From: an uncultured Bacteroidota bacterium
GTDB taxonomy: Bacteria; Bacteroidota; Bacteroidia; Chitinophagales; Chitinophagaceae
Direction of reading: 5' to 3'
Assembly (NCBI GenBank): GCA_946479535.1
Contig: CAMLGP010000069.1
Span: 1 to 8,976, forward strand
DNA length: 8,976 nucleotides
Shown: positions 1-5,932 of the stretch, one piece after another
Layout of the letters: every line of letters starts with the position of its first letter
Position numbering within the stretch: position 1 is the stretch's first letter
Made by a program: the position numbers and the translations under genes
The notes under the pieces: model-generated
Seen by the model: only the letters and a program-made list of their open reading frames with translations
The model's database searches: none
Told to the model about the DNA's origin: nothing

Positions 1-233
1 ATACGGTATGGACCGGAACATCCACAATGAAGCCGAAATTATTCCTGCCTTCTTCATCAGGTACTGCTATAACTGATAATTTCACAGTACCTACAACAGT
101 GGCTGCCGGAACATATAAGCTGGTTGTAAGGGTAAAGGATCCGGTAAATTACAGGCCAAATATGCAGTTAGCTATCAACGGAAAAAATACTGATGGTAGT
201 TATACTATTCAGGGAAGTGTAGCTGTGAAATAA
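1..233 (+). CDS. C-terminal fragment of a secreted/surface protein (possibly DUF4832-type C-terminal domain)
   Basis: The frame is open from the window edge (first whole codon at 3) to the TAA at 231-233, giving about 76 residues; the true start lies upstream. An ATG at 27 is internal and should not be taken as the start, because the residues before it (TVWTGTST) continue the same beta-rich style. The visible part reads as the last strands of a beta-sandwich: a stretch around FTVPTTVAAGTYKLVVRVKDP, then NYRPNMQLAINGKNTDGSY and a terminal beta strand. This pattern (a 'P...aaGtY.L.v.v.DP' segment, then 'LAI.g.n.DGSY') resembles C-terminal modules of secreted Bacteroidota carbohydrate-active or DUF4832 proteins. 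The family name is from memory and unverified. No catalytic residues can be seen. Two terminators follow directly, so this is the last gene of its transcript. Confidence 0.6.
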   Translation, partial: TVWTGTSTMKPKLFLPSSSGTAITDNFTVPTTVAAGTYKLVVRVKDPVNYRPNMQLAINGKNTDGSYTIQGSVAVK

Positions 234-254
234 GTCCATATTATCAATATAAAG

Positions 255-281
255 GCTGCGGAATTAATCTCCGCTGCTTTT
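255..281 (+). terminator. Upstream member of a tandem terminator pair
   Basis: The arms GCTGCGGA (255-262) and TCCGCTGC (270-277) pair with one central T-T mismatch around a 7-nt loop, and TTTTA follows at 278-282. It lies 21 bp after the stop of the preceding gene. The stem is imperfect and the T-run short, so on its own it would be a moderate terminator. Confidence 0.6.
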
Positions 282-295
282 ATGAGGACTATAAG

Positions 296-321
296 GCCGC
301 GGAAATATTCCGCGGCTTTTT
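296..321 (+). terminator. Strong intrinsic terminator
   Basis: A perfect 9-bp GC-rich stem, GCCGCGGAA (296-304) with TTCCGCGGC (308-316), encloses a 3-nt ATA loop and is followed by TTTTT (317-321) and a further ATTT. This is a canonical rho-independent terminator. It closes the gene ending at 233 and insulates the SRPBCC gene that starts at 382. Confidence 0.9.
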
Positions 322-381
322 ATTTACGGCAGGTAATTTGCGGTCTGACTGACTTATAGATTAAACCTAAACCCTGGTACT

Positions 382-900
382 ATGCCTAACATTCATCAGG
401 AATTAATAATTGAATCCTCCGCAGAAAAAATTTATGACGCAATAACTACTGCAGAAGGATTATCTGGCTGGTGGACGCCAGGCTCAATTGCCATTGCTGA
501 AACGGGAAGCATTGCCAAGTTTCCTTTTGGTCCAATTTATCATAAGGAAATGAAGATTGAAGAATTATCTCCTTTCAAAAGGGTTAAATGGAAATGCACA
601 GCCGGAGCGGAAGAATGGATCGGCACTTCCCTGTCATTTACCATTCATCCAGGTAATAACAAAACCATGCTGAATGAACGTCCGGAAATATTGGGTCAGC
701 TCCAGCAGCAAAAAGATTTTGAGAAAGGAGCATTACTGGTCTTTCATCACAACGACTGGAAAGAGTATACTCCTATGTTTGCTGAATGCAGTTATACGTG
801 GGGACAATTCCTGAGAAGTCTGAAATTATACTGTGAAACCGGAAAAGGCCGTCCCTGGCCTTATCAGCATAGCCTGGAAAAAGATTATCTTCATGCATAA
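382..900 (+). CDS. SRPBCC / AHSA1-type START-like domain protein
   Basis: This 172-residue soluble protein has no signal peptide or membrane segment. It has the layout of the AHSA1-like branch of the SRPBCC (Bet v 1/START) fold. An N-terminal strand plus helix (residues 4-22, with SSAEKIYDAITTAEGLSGWW) is followed by a beta sheet (about 38-95, including KRVKWKC and EEWIGTSLSF). A C-terminal helix (about 138-156, TWGQFLRSLKLYCETGKG) ends in the GKGRPWPY tail that is frequent in this group. Members bind small hydrophobic ligands in a cavity or act as stress or chaperone-associated proteins; the ligand here cannot be read. The ATG at 382 is chosen because it gives the expected N-terminus directly before the first strand; no clear Shine-Dalgarno is visible. 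It is followed after 87 bp by a DoxX gene on the same strand, possibly co-transcribed. An internal segment rich in Gln (about 106-112) appears to be a family-variable loop. Confidence 0.85.
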   Translation: MPNIHQELIIESSAEKIYDAITTAEGLSGWWTPGSIAIAETGSIAKFPFGPIYHKEMKIEELSPFKRVKWKCTAGAEEWIGTSLSFTIHPGNNKTMLNERPEILGQLQQQKDFEKGALLVFHHNDWKEYTPMFAECSYTWGQFLRSLKLYCETGKGRPWPYQHSLEKDYLHA

Positions 901-987
901 CAATTCAGCAACACATTGAGACTGTGGAATGCAAGAGAATTTGCTTAATGGATGATCGGATGAGGATAGTGATACAGCAATGGTAGT

Positions 988-1416
988 ATGACTTTTGAAA
1001 AAACAAAATCAACGGATATGAATTACTCCAAATCCCAAAACCTTTCTTTGTTAATTCTCCGGCTGATAATTGCAGCCATTTTTATTGCAGGTGGTTATGG
1101 AAAATTCCCCATGTGGTCAGGCAACCCATATAACCTGGGCAGTTTTGATCTTAATCTTACAAGATTCCTTTCCATTGCTGAACCGCTGGGAGCATTAGCC
1201 CTTATTTTGGGTTTATTTACCAGATTGGCTTCCACTCTGCTTGCTTTGGTCATGGCAGGCGCCATCTATTATTGCCTGGTAGTTTATAAACTTGGGTTCT
1301 TCCCTGCCGGCACATCAGGATGGAGCTTTCCACTGTGTATCCTTGGCGGATGTATAATCCTTGCAACATTTGGTGCAGGTGGCTGGTCTGTTGATGCCTC
1401 ACGAGAGAAAAAATAA
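988..1416 (+). CDS. DoxX-family integral membrane protein
   Basis: This 142-residue protein has four predicted hydrophobic helices: about 19-38, 61-77, 80-99 and 113-128. Family signatures visible are LILRLIIAAIFIAGGYGKF in helix 1, AEPLGALALILGLFTR with the conserved acidic residue E65 in helix 2, and the closing GAGGWSVD (129-136), which matches the usual 'GpGrwSlD' end of DoxX proteins. DoxX/DoxD-like proteins are small inner-membrane proteins, in some cases tied to redox or thiol stress; the exact reaction here is unknown. The start is uncertain. The ATG at 988 gives 142 residues, while an in-frame ATG at 1018 (M11, MNYSKSQNL...) gives 132 and places the first helix nearer the N-terminus, as is usual. 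Neither has a clear ribosome-binding site. It follows the SRPBCC gene in the same direction and converges on the AraC-type gene. Confidence 0.85.
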   Translation: MTFEKTKSTDMNYSKSQNLSLLILRLIIAAIFIAGGYGKFPMWSGNPYNLGSFDLNLTRFLSIAEPLGALALILGLFTRLASTLLALVMAGAIYYCLVVYKLGFFPAGTSGWSFPLCILGGCIILATFGAGGWSVDASREKK

Positions 1417-1451
1417 TAAACTCTTTATCATTAGAGTAGCACGGGCCGTGC
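1408..1451 (-). terminator. Possible terminator of the AraC-type gene
   Basis: Read on the minus strand, downstream of the stop at 1508, there is a GC-rich palindrome (1439-1451, GCACGG and CCGTGC arms around one base). A short hairpin ACTCT/AGAGT with an 8-nt loop (1420-1437) follows, and then a T-rich tract formed by the complement of 1408-1419. The T tract overlaps the 3' end of the DoxX gene. The stem of the second hairpin is only 5 bp, so this is a weak call. On the plus strand no T-run follows either hairpin, so it is unlikely to terminate doxX. Confidence 0.35.
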
Positions 1452-1507
1452 CGGAGCCATTTAGCGGGTGAGAAGACTATTAAAATGAAGGATGAAAATG
1501 GCGGGTG

Positions 1508-2074
1508 TCAAATACTATCCAGCGATTTCCTGTTATTAGCAGGGTGTTTTTTAATCTGGCTGGGAGTAAAACCCGTTACCTTTTTAAACTGGGATGATAA
1601 ATGGGCTACGCTGCTGTACCCGAGTTTCCAGGCAATTTCGCTTAAGGTCAGTTCATTATAGGCGATCAGCTCTTTTACTTTTTCAATTTTCTGATGAATA
1701 AAGAACTGCTCAATGGTTACGCCCTCTACATCTGAAAACAGTCGGCTTAACTGTGAATAGTCTTTATTAATGGTCTTGCCAATAAAATCCGAAAGAATAA
1801 AATGCTCTTCAATTTCACCAGACTGTATTTTATCAATCAACAGCGTTTTTATCTTTTCTATCAATTTCTGCTTTTGGTCATCCAGTATCTCAAAGCCCAA
1901 CTCTTGCAAGGAAGAAACGATCCTGTCCAACTGAGCAGAGGAAGGCTTCTCCAATAATTCAACCTCCCCCATTTTAACACCACTCGGCTTCAAACCTGCT
2001 TTTTCAAACTCCTGTGTTACAACCATGATACACCGGTTGCAAACCATATTCTTAATGTAAATACTTTCCTTCAT
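1508..2074 (-). CDS. AraC-family transcriptional regulator with N-terminal MxCxxC (HMA-like) domain
   Basis: This 188-residue cytoplasmic DNA-binding protein has two parts. Residues 1-65 form a small ferredoxin-like module resembling heavy-metal-associated domains, with M10-V-C12-N-R-C15 (MxCxxC) in the metal-binding position. Residues about 70-178 form an AraC-type DNA-binding domain: a first helix-turn-helix around 94-113 (LSDFIGKTINKDYSQLSRLF), a linker helix containing HQKIEKVKELI, and a second helix-turn-helix LTLSEIAWKLGYSSVAHLSSQF with the typical FKKVTGFTPSQIKK end. The ATG at 2074 is preferred to an in-frame ATG at 2101: the MKESIYIKNM start lies directly at the first strand of the HMA-like fold, and a -7-like element at 2113-2106 would place the transcription start near 2100, leaving no leader for the longer form. 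This architecture is frequent in Bacteroidota, often near metal genes, but none is visible here. The effector is unknown; copper or another thiophilic metal is an inference. Confidence 0.85.
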   Translation of the reverse strand: MKESIYIKNMVCNRCIMVVTQEFEKAGLKPSGVKMGEVELLEKPSSAQLDRIVSSLQELGFEILDDQKQKLIEKIKTLLIDKIQSGEIEEHFILSDFIGKTINKDYSQLSRLFSDVEGVTIEQFFIHQKIEKVKELIAYNELTLSEIAWKLGYSSVAHLSSQFKKVTGFTPSQIKKHPANNRKSLDSI

Positions 2075-2418
2075 TATTAAAGACCAGATTGCCCCTGGCA
2101 TACATCAAAGTTAAGGCGTGAATAAAACAAACAGTAAAAAAGAGTTTCATAGGTAATAAGGATAAAAATATATTATTAAGCGTATGACCGACACTTAAAT
2201 TTCCTATATTTACTACCCCTGATTGCACCTGTTGTCCTACGAGGATAGAATGACCAATTACTGTCAGCATCGCATTGGCACAGTCTACCGGTATTCAAAA
2301 CAAACATGAGGAACCGCTGCCCATGAATGGCTCACCTGGTGCAGTGCGCTGAATCAATATGCACTACAACTGTTCAAATAATTTGTTTATATCCTTAATT
2401 GAATAATATAAAAACTAC
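2075..2418. other. Divergent intergenic region between the AraC-type gene and the GH51 gene
   Basis: These 344 bp carry no convincing gene. They should contain both divergent promoters. For the AraC-type side a TAnnTTTG match is seen. For the GH51 side I find no clean -7/-33 pair. Small inverted repeats near the GH51 start are AGTGC (2343-2347) with GCACT (2361-2365) and the 11-bp CAAATAATTTG (2375-2385). Either could be an operator, but both are short enough to occur by chance. Confidence 0.5.
2106..2113 (-). promoter_or_regulatory. Candidate -7 element (TAnnTTTG) for the AraC-type gene
   Basis: On the minus strand the sequence reads TAACTTTG, an exact match to the Bacteroidota -7 consensus TAnnTTTG, 31 bp upstream of the ATG at 2074. 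A TTTG (complement of 2128-2131) lies upstream, but only 14 bp away instead of the usual roughly 20, so the -33 element is not convincing. Confidence 0.4.
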
Positions 2419-4539
2419 ATGAAAACAAAAGAGATTATTCTTTCTATTTTGGCAGGTGTATTTGTTATTACCTCAGGTATAAATGCACAAACCCCAAAAC
2501 TAACTTTAGATCTTACAAAAACAGGCGCCAATGTAAGCCCCATGTTATATGGCCTGATGACAGAAGAGATCAATCACTCGTATGATGGGGGCCTCTATGC
2601 TGAATTAATTCGTAACCGGATATTTAAAGATAATCCTGCCAGACCGGATGGCTGGAGTCTGGTACAGGAAGACACCAATACTTCCAAAGCATCCATGAAA
2701 ATAATTGCTGCACAGGAAAACGTTCCGTTCGATGAACGTCGTAATGCGATCACTGGTGCATTACAAAGCTGCCTGCGGCTTACGGTTGAAAAAGCGGATA
2801 GCAGAGTTGGAATAGCAAACGAAGGATTTTGGGGCATCCCCGTTAAACCCAATACTTCTTACAAAGCATCCTTTTACCTGAAGGGATCTGCCAGCATTCA
2901 GCCATTCCGCAGGCCGGGTTCACAACAGCCATCTCAACCAGCCGGGCCAGTAATTGAGGACAATACCGCCGGCCCAATAGCGGTAACCATTGAAAGTAAT
3001 GACGGAAAAACAGTGTATGCATCAGGAACAGTTAACCTTATTAAGAGCCCATTCTGGAAAAAATATGAACTGACACTCACCACCGCTGCCAATGTTAAGC
3101 CAACCACCGATGCAAGGTTTGTAATAACCACCAATCGCACCGGACTATATTATTTTAACCTGGTTTCTTTATTTCCCCCTACCTATAAAAATAGAAACAA
3201 TGGCACCAGGATAGATCTGATGCAGATGATGGTTGATATGAAGCCAAAGTTCTTACGTTTCCCCGGTGGAAATTTCCTGGAAGGACCGCTGCTCACTGAT
3301 GCATTTCCGTGGAAGCAGACATTAGGCGCTCTGGAAAACAGGCCAGGACATAAAGGCTCCTGGGGCTATCGACCATCAGATGGAATGGGATTGCTTGAAT
3401 TTTTATTATGGTGTGAGGATATTGGAGGTGAAGCTGTGTTAGGAGTATATGCCGGTTATTCACTGAATGGTGATCATGTTGATGCAGGCCCACTCCTTCA
3501 ACCTTATGTGGATGATGCACTGGATGAAATAGAATATTGTATTGGGGACGTGAAGACTTACTGGGGAGCTAAACGGGCGGCAGATGGACATCCGGCACCA
3601 TTCAAAATGACTTATGTAGAGGTTGGTAATGAAGACTGGTTCGACAGATCAGGCAGTTATGATGGAAGGTTCGTTCAGTTCAGAGAGGCAATCGAAAAAA
3701 AATATCCGCAATTGATCTGTATCTCTACCATTGCCGATGCACAATACCCCGATCTGAAAGTTAAATCTGGCAAGAAGCCTGCTGTGCTGGATGAACATTA
3801 TTATAGAAATTCCTGGGCTATGTGGGAAAACGCATCTCAATATGATAAGTACGATCGCAATGGACCAAAAATATTTGTGGGCGAATGGGCTACCCGTGAA
3901 GGCGCTCCCACTACCAATATGAATGCTGCACTGGGAGACGCTGCCTGGATGACTGGCATGGAACGCAATTCAGATTTAATAGTAATGTCATGCTATGCGC
4001 CGCTGTTTGTAAACGTTAATACTGCTACAGCTACAGCACCAAAAGCCTGGCAATGGGATTCAGATCTGATTGGATATAATGCATTGAATAGTTATGGTTC
4101 TCCCTCCTACTATGTACAAAAACTATTCGGAAGCAATCTTGGAAATAAAATTGTACCAATGACTGCAGAAAATATCCCAACACAACCCAGGCCACTTACA
4201 AGAAGAGACAGTATTGATGGGAAAACAACAGCTCCGCAGGTTCCCACAGTTTTCTATTCGGCAACAAAGGATACAAAGACCGGACTTATTTATTTAAAGA
4301 TTGTAAATACGATAGGTAGGCAACAGCCTGTAGACATAAGCCTCAAAGGCATAGGTAAAGTATTACCGGAAGCAACGATGCTGGTTATAAAAGGAGATAA
4401 ATCAGAAGACACGAACACAATAACTGATCCTGAAAAGATCATGCCTGTCAATTTAAAGATAAAGGGTATAGCAACGCAGTTCACCAGGCCATTGGACCCT
4501 TATTCTGTAACCATATTATTATTACAACCCGGTAAATAG
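2419..4539 (+). CDS. Secreted GH51 alpha-L-arabinofuranosidase
   Basis: This 706-residue exported enzyme should release terminal L-arabinofuranose from arabinan, arabinoxylan or arabinogalactan side chains by a retaining mechanism. A signal peptide covers residues 1-23, with a hydrophobic core and INA before Q24; no lipobox cysteine is present. A short N-terminal segment (MLYGLMTEEINHSYDGGLYAELI) leads into an inserted beta-sandwich (about 100-255) resembling CBM4/9-like modules. A TIM barrel follows, with LRFPGGNFLEG (279-289), VGNEDW giving acid/base Glu405, DEHYY (458-462) and VGEWAT giving nucleophile Glu489. The C-terminal beta domain (about 500-704) ends in SVTILLLQPGK. It is longer than single-domain GH51 enzymes of about 500 residues because of the N-terminal sandwich. 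Two Pro/Gln-rich stretches (about 161-186 and 585-610) look like extra loops. The start at 2419 is set by the signal peptide. Its 3' end lies 7 bp from the convergent SMP-30 gene. Both catalytic residues are present, so it is probably active. Confidence 0.93.
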   Translation: MKTKEIILSILAGVFVITSGINAQTPKLTLDLTKTGANVSPMLYGLMTEEINHSYDGGLYAELIRNRIFKDNPARPDGWSLVQEDTNTSKASMKIIAAQENVPFDERRNAITGALQSCLRLTVEKADSRVGIANEGFWGIPVKPNTSYKASFYLKGSASIQPFRRPGSQQPSQPAGPVIEDNTAGPIAVTIESNDGKTVYASGTVNLIKSPFWKKYELTLTTAANVKPTTDARFVITTNRTGLYYFNLVSLFPPTYKNRNNGTRIDLMQMMVDMKPKFLRFPGGNFLEGPLLTDAFPWKQTLGALENRPGHKGSWGYRPSDGMGLLEFLLWCEDIGGEAVLGVYAGYSLNGDHVDAGPLLQPYVDDALDEIEYCIGDVKTYWGAKRAADGHPAPFKMTYVEVGNEDWFDRSGSYDGRFVQFREAIEKKYPQLICISTIADAQYPDLKVKSGKKPAVLDEHYYRNSWAMWENASQYDKYDRNGPKIFVGEWATREGAPTTNMNAALGDAAWMTGMERNSDLIVMSCYAPLFVNVNTATATAPKAWQWDSDLIGYNALNSYGSPSYYVQKLFGSNLGNKIVPMTAENIPTQPRPLTRRDSIDGKTTAPQVPTVFYSATKDTKTGLIYLKIVNTIGRQQPVDISLKGIGKVLPEATMLVIKGDKSEDTNTITDPEKIMPVNLKIKGIATQFTRPLDPYSVTILLLQPGK

Positions 4540-4546
4540 AGTGACC

Positions 4547-5539
4547 TTACCGCATCTTCACACGCAGTAAATAGGAATTAGCAGTAATAAACAGGGTTTT
4601 ATTGTCAGGAGTTAACGCACAATTGGAAGGAGTGGCACCAGTTATCTTTATTTTACCAATTAATTTACCGGCTTTGGTAAAAATCCAAAGGCCCCCCGGA
4701 CCTGTAGCAAACAAATTATCCTGTTTATCAAGCTTCAGACCATCACACAGGCCGGATCCCTTTTCATTACTAACGTCATAAAACAATTTGGCGTTTAAGA
4801 GGGATCCGTCCTTTGCTATATCATAGGTATACCATCTTTTTATTCGATTATCGGAATTGCTTACAATAAGTCTCTTCCCATTTTTGTATACGCTGATCCC
4901 ATTGGGAGAAGAAATAGAATCAATCAACAGGGTAATCTCTCCTGCTTTATTAATACGGAATAACCCCTGATAAGGCAATTCTTTTTTAGGGTCTCTACCA
5001 CCTCTTTCAAGGCCATAAGAAGGATCAGTAAAATAGATATCGCCACCCGGTGTAAGAAAAAGATCATTGGGGCTATTCAATTTTTTACCATTGTAGGCAC
5101 CGGCAAGGGTAATAAATTTTGATTGAGGGGCATCAAGAGGTGCATCCAATATGGCAATTCTCCTGTCCCCATGCTGAGCCACCAGTAATTTTCCATCAGC
5201 TGAGAGCACAAGCCCATCCGGCCCCATAAATCCTCCCCTTTTTGCAGTATCCGTATAACCGCCAGGTTTCACAAATACTTCTTTACCCTTTGCTTCCGTC
5301 CATTTATAAATTGTATTTCCGGGAACATCAGACAGCAATAACATTTTATCCTTTTCAATCCATAAAGGCCCTTCCGTAAATTGAAATCCTTCTGCAACTA
5401 TTTCAACTACAGCATCCTTTTTGATAAGTTTGGAAAGCTCCGGTGAAATAAATTCTATCGTTCCTGAAGGTTTGGAATCCTGTGAATGTCCTGAAATTGT
5501 TAATGCAAGGAAGGGCAGTAAAAAAAGTATATTCCTCAT
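4547..5539 (-). CDS. Secreted SMP-30/gluconolactonase/LRE-family beta-propeller protein
   Basis: This 330-residue protein has an N-terminal signal peptide (MRNILFLLPFLALTISGHS, cleavage near residue 19-20), so it acts in the periplasm or outside. The rest is a six-bladed SMP-30-type propeller. The family's divalent-metal ligands can be placed: Glu56 in QFTEGPLW, Asn158 in LNSPNDLF, Asn213 in SSPNGIS and Asp266 in GLCDGL. Also typical are GPDGLVLSADG (106-116) and IYFTDPSYGL (168-177). Characterised relatives hydrolyse sugar lactones (gluconolactone, L-arabinonolactone) or other lactones and esters; the substrate here is unknown. Next to a GH51 enzyme and a SusC transporter, a sugar lactone is a reasonable guess. 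It ends 7 bp from the convergent GH51 gene and is divergent from the SusC gene across 393 bp. The ATG at 5539 is chosen because it begins the signal peptide. Metal ligands are complete, so it is likely functional. Confidence 0.88.
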   Translation of the reverse strand: MRNILFLLPFLALTISGHSQDSKPSGTIEFISPELSKLIKKDAVVEIVAEGFQFTEGPLWIEKDKMLLLSDVPGNTIYKWTEAKGKEVFVKPGGYTDTAKRGGFMGPDGLVLSADGKLLVAQHGDRRIAILDAPLDAPQSKFITLAGAYNGKKLNSPNDLFLTPGGDIYFTDPSYGLERGGRDPKKELPYQGLFRINKAGEITLLIDSISSPNGISVYKNGKRLIVSNSDNRIKRWYTYDIAKDGSLLNAKLFYDVSNEKGSGLCDGLKLDKQDNLFATGPGGLWIFTKAGKLIGKIKITGATPSNCALTPDNKTLFITANSYLLRVKMR

Positions 5540-5709
5540 ATAGCCTTTATTAAATTGAAATAAGTATTTGATGAGTGATTAAAACCACCTATTTTTAAAT
5601 CGCACCCGGCAATAGGCGCTGCGTAACTTAAAAAATACTTTGACGCTATGAACTATTATTTCCTGCTAATTATGAACTGATCTTGCCAGTAACACATAAA
5701 TTAGCCGGA

Positions 5710-5717
5710 TAATTTTG
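5710..5717 (+). promoter_or_regulatory. Candidate -7 element (TAnnTTTG) for the susC-like gene
   Basis: TAATTTTG matches the Bacteroidota -7 consensus exactly. A TTG at 5683-5685 is the nearest -33 candidate, but its spacing of 24 bp is a few bases longer than usual. If used, it implies a leader of about 210 nt that would include the palindrome at 5888-5906. A competing weaker candidate is the TACTTTG at 5864-5870. Confidence 0.3.
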
Positions 5718-5887
5718 CCCTTCCCCCCGATGGAACTATTCAATTTGATTCAGGCATCCAATATCTTATTATTCTATCAATGTAATTTCCAGCATGTTAC
5801 AACTCTTTTTGTGTAAAATTTTTCGCTGGTCTTTATTGGTAGTTTTTATTCCATAATAACAAATACTTTGTATAAGTGTAAAACTTA

Positions 5888-5906
5888 CGTTTATATAATA
5901 TAAACG
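5888..5906. repeat. Perfect inverted repeat upstream of the susC-like gene (operator or leader hairpin)
   Basis: CGTTTATA (5888-5895) and TATAAACG (5899-5906) are exact reverse complements around a 3-bp TAA centre. The element ends 26 bp before the ATG at 5933. It has operator-like symmetry and could equally fold as an AU-rich hairpin in the mRNA leader. No T-run follows, so it is not an intrinsic terminator. Confidence 0.6.
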
Positions 5907-5932
5907 ATTTCTAACTTCAAAACTGCTGCTAT

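Larger units (their letters stand above)
5540..5932. promoter_or_regulatory. Divergent control region between the SMP-30 gene and susC-like gene
   Basis: These 393 AT-rich bp contain no open reading frame I can support. They should carry the promoters of both flanking genes. Seen here are an exact TAnnTTTG at 5710-5717, a 10-bp direct repeat AAATACTTTG at 5633-5642 and 5861-5870 (close to, but one base short of, TAnnTTTG), an 8-bp repeat GTGTAAAA at 5811-5818 and 5876-5883, a 5-bp inverted pair TGTAA/TTACA (5781-5801) and the strong palindrome at 5888-5906. No exact match to the -7 consensus is seen facing the SMP-30 gene. Confidence 0.5.

Noticed and set aside
2052..2270. 72-codon open frame on the minus strand overlapping the start of the AraC-type gene
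   Set aside because: Its product resembles nothing I recognise, it overlaps the coding start of a well-supported gene in another frame, and the proposed AraC-type promoter lies inside it.
2223..2378. Plus-strand frame with coding-like residues (MTNYCQHRIG..., then a stop, then AHEWLTWCSALNQYALQLFK and a stop), possibly a decayed gene
   Set aside because: The pieces are only about 28 and 23 codons, separated by a stop, with no recognisable family; chance is the simpler explanation. A translated search against protein databases with a consistent hit across the stop would revive it.
2375..2411. TTTG at 2382-2385 with TAATATAA at 2404-2411 as a promoter for the GH51 gene
   Set aside because: The downstream box matches TAnnTTTG poorly and would place the transcript start at the start codon, leaving no leader.
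2595..4484. Several short minus-strand open frames inside the GH51 gene
   Set aside because: They lie wholly within a gene with complete catalytic motifs, and their products show no family signature.
5781..5801. TGTAA-N11-TTACA as a regulator site
   Set aside because: Five-base arms in AT-rich DNA occur often by chance, and no known regulator consensus is matched.
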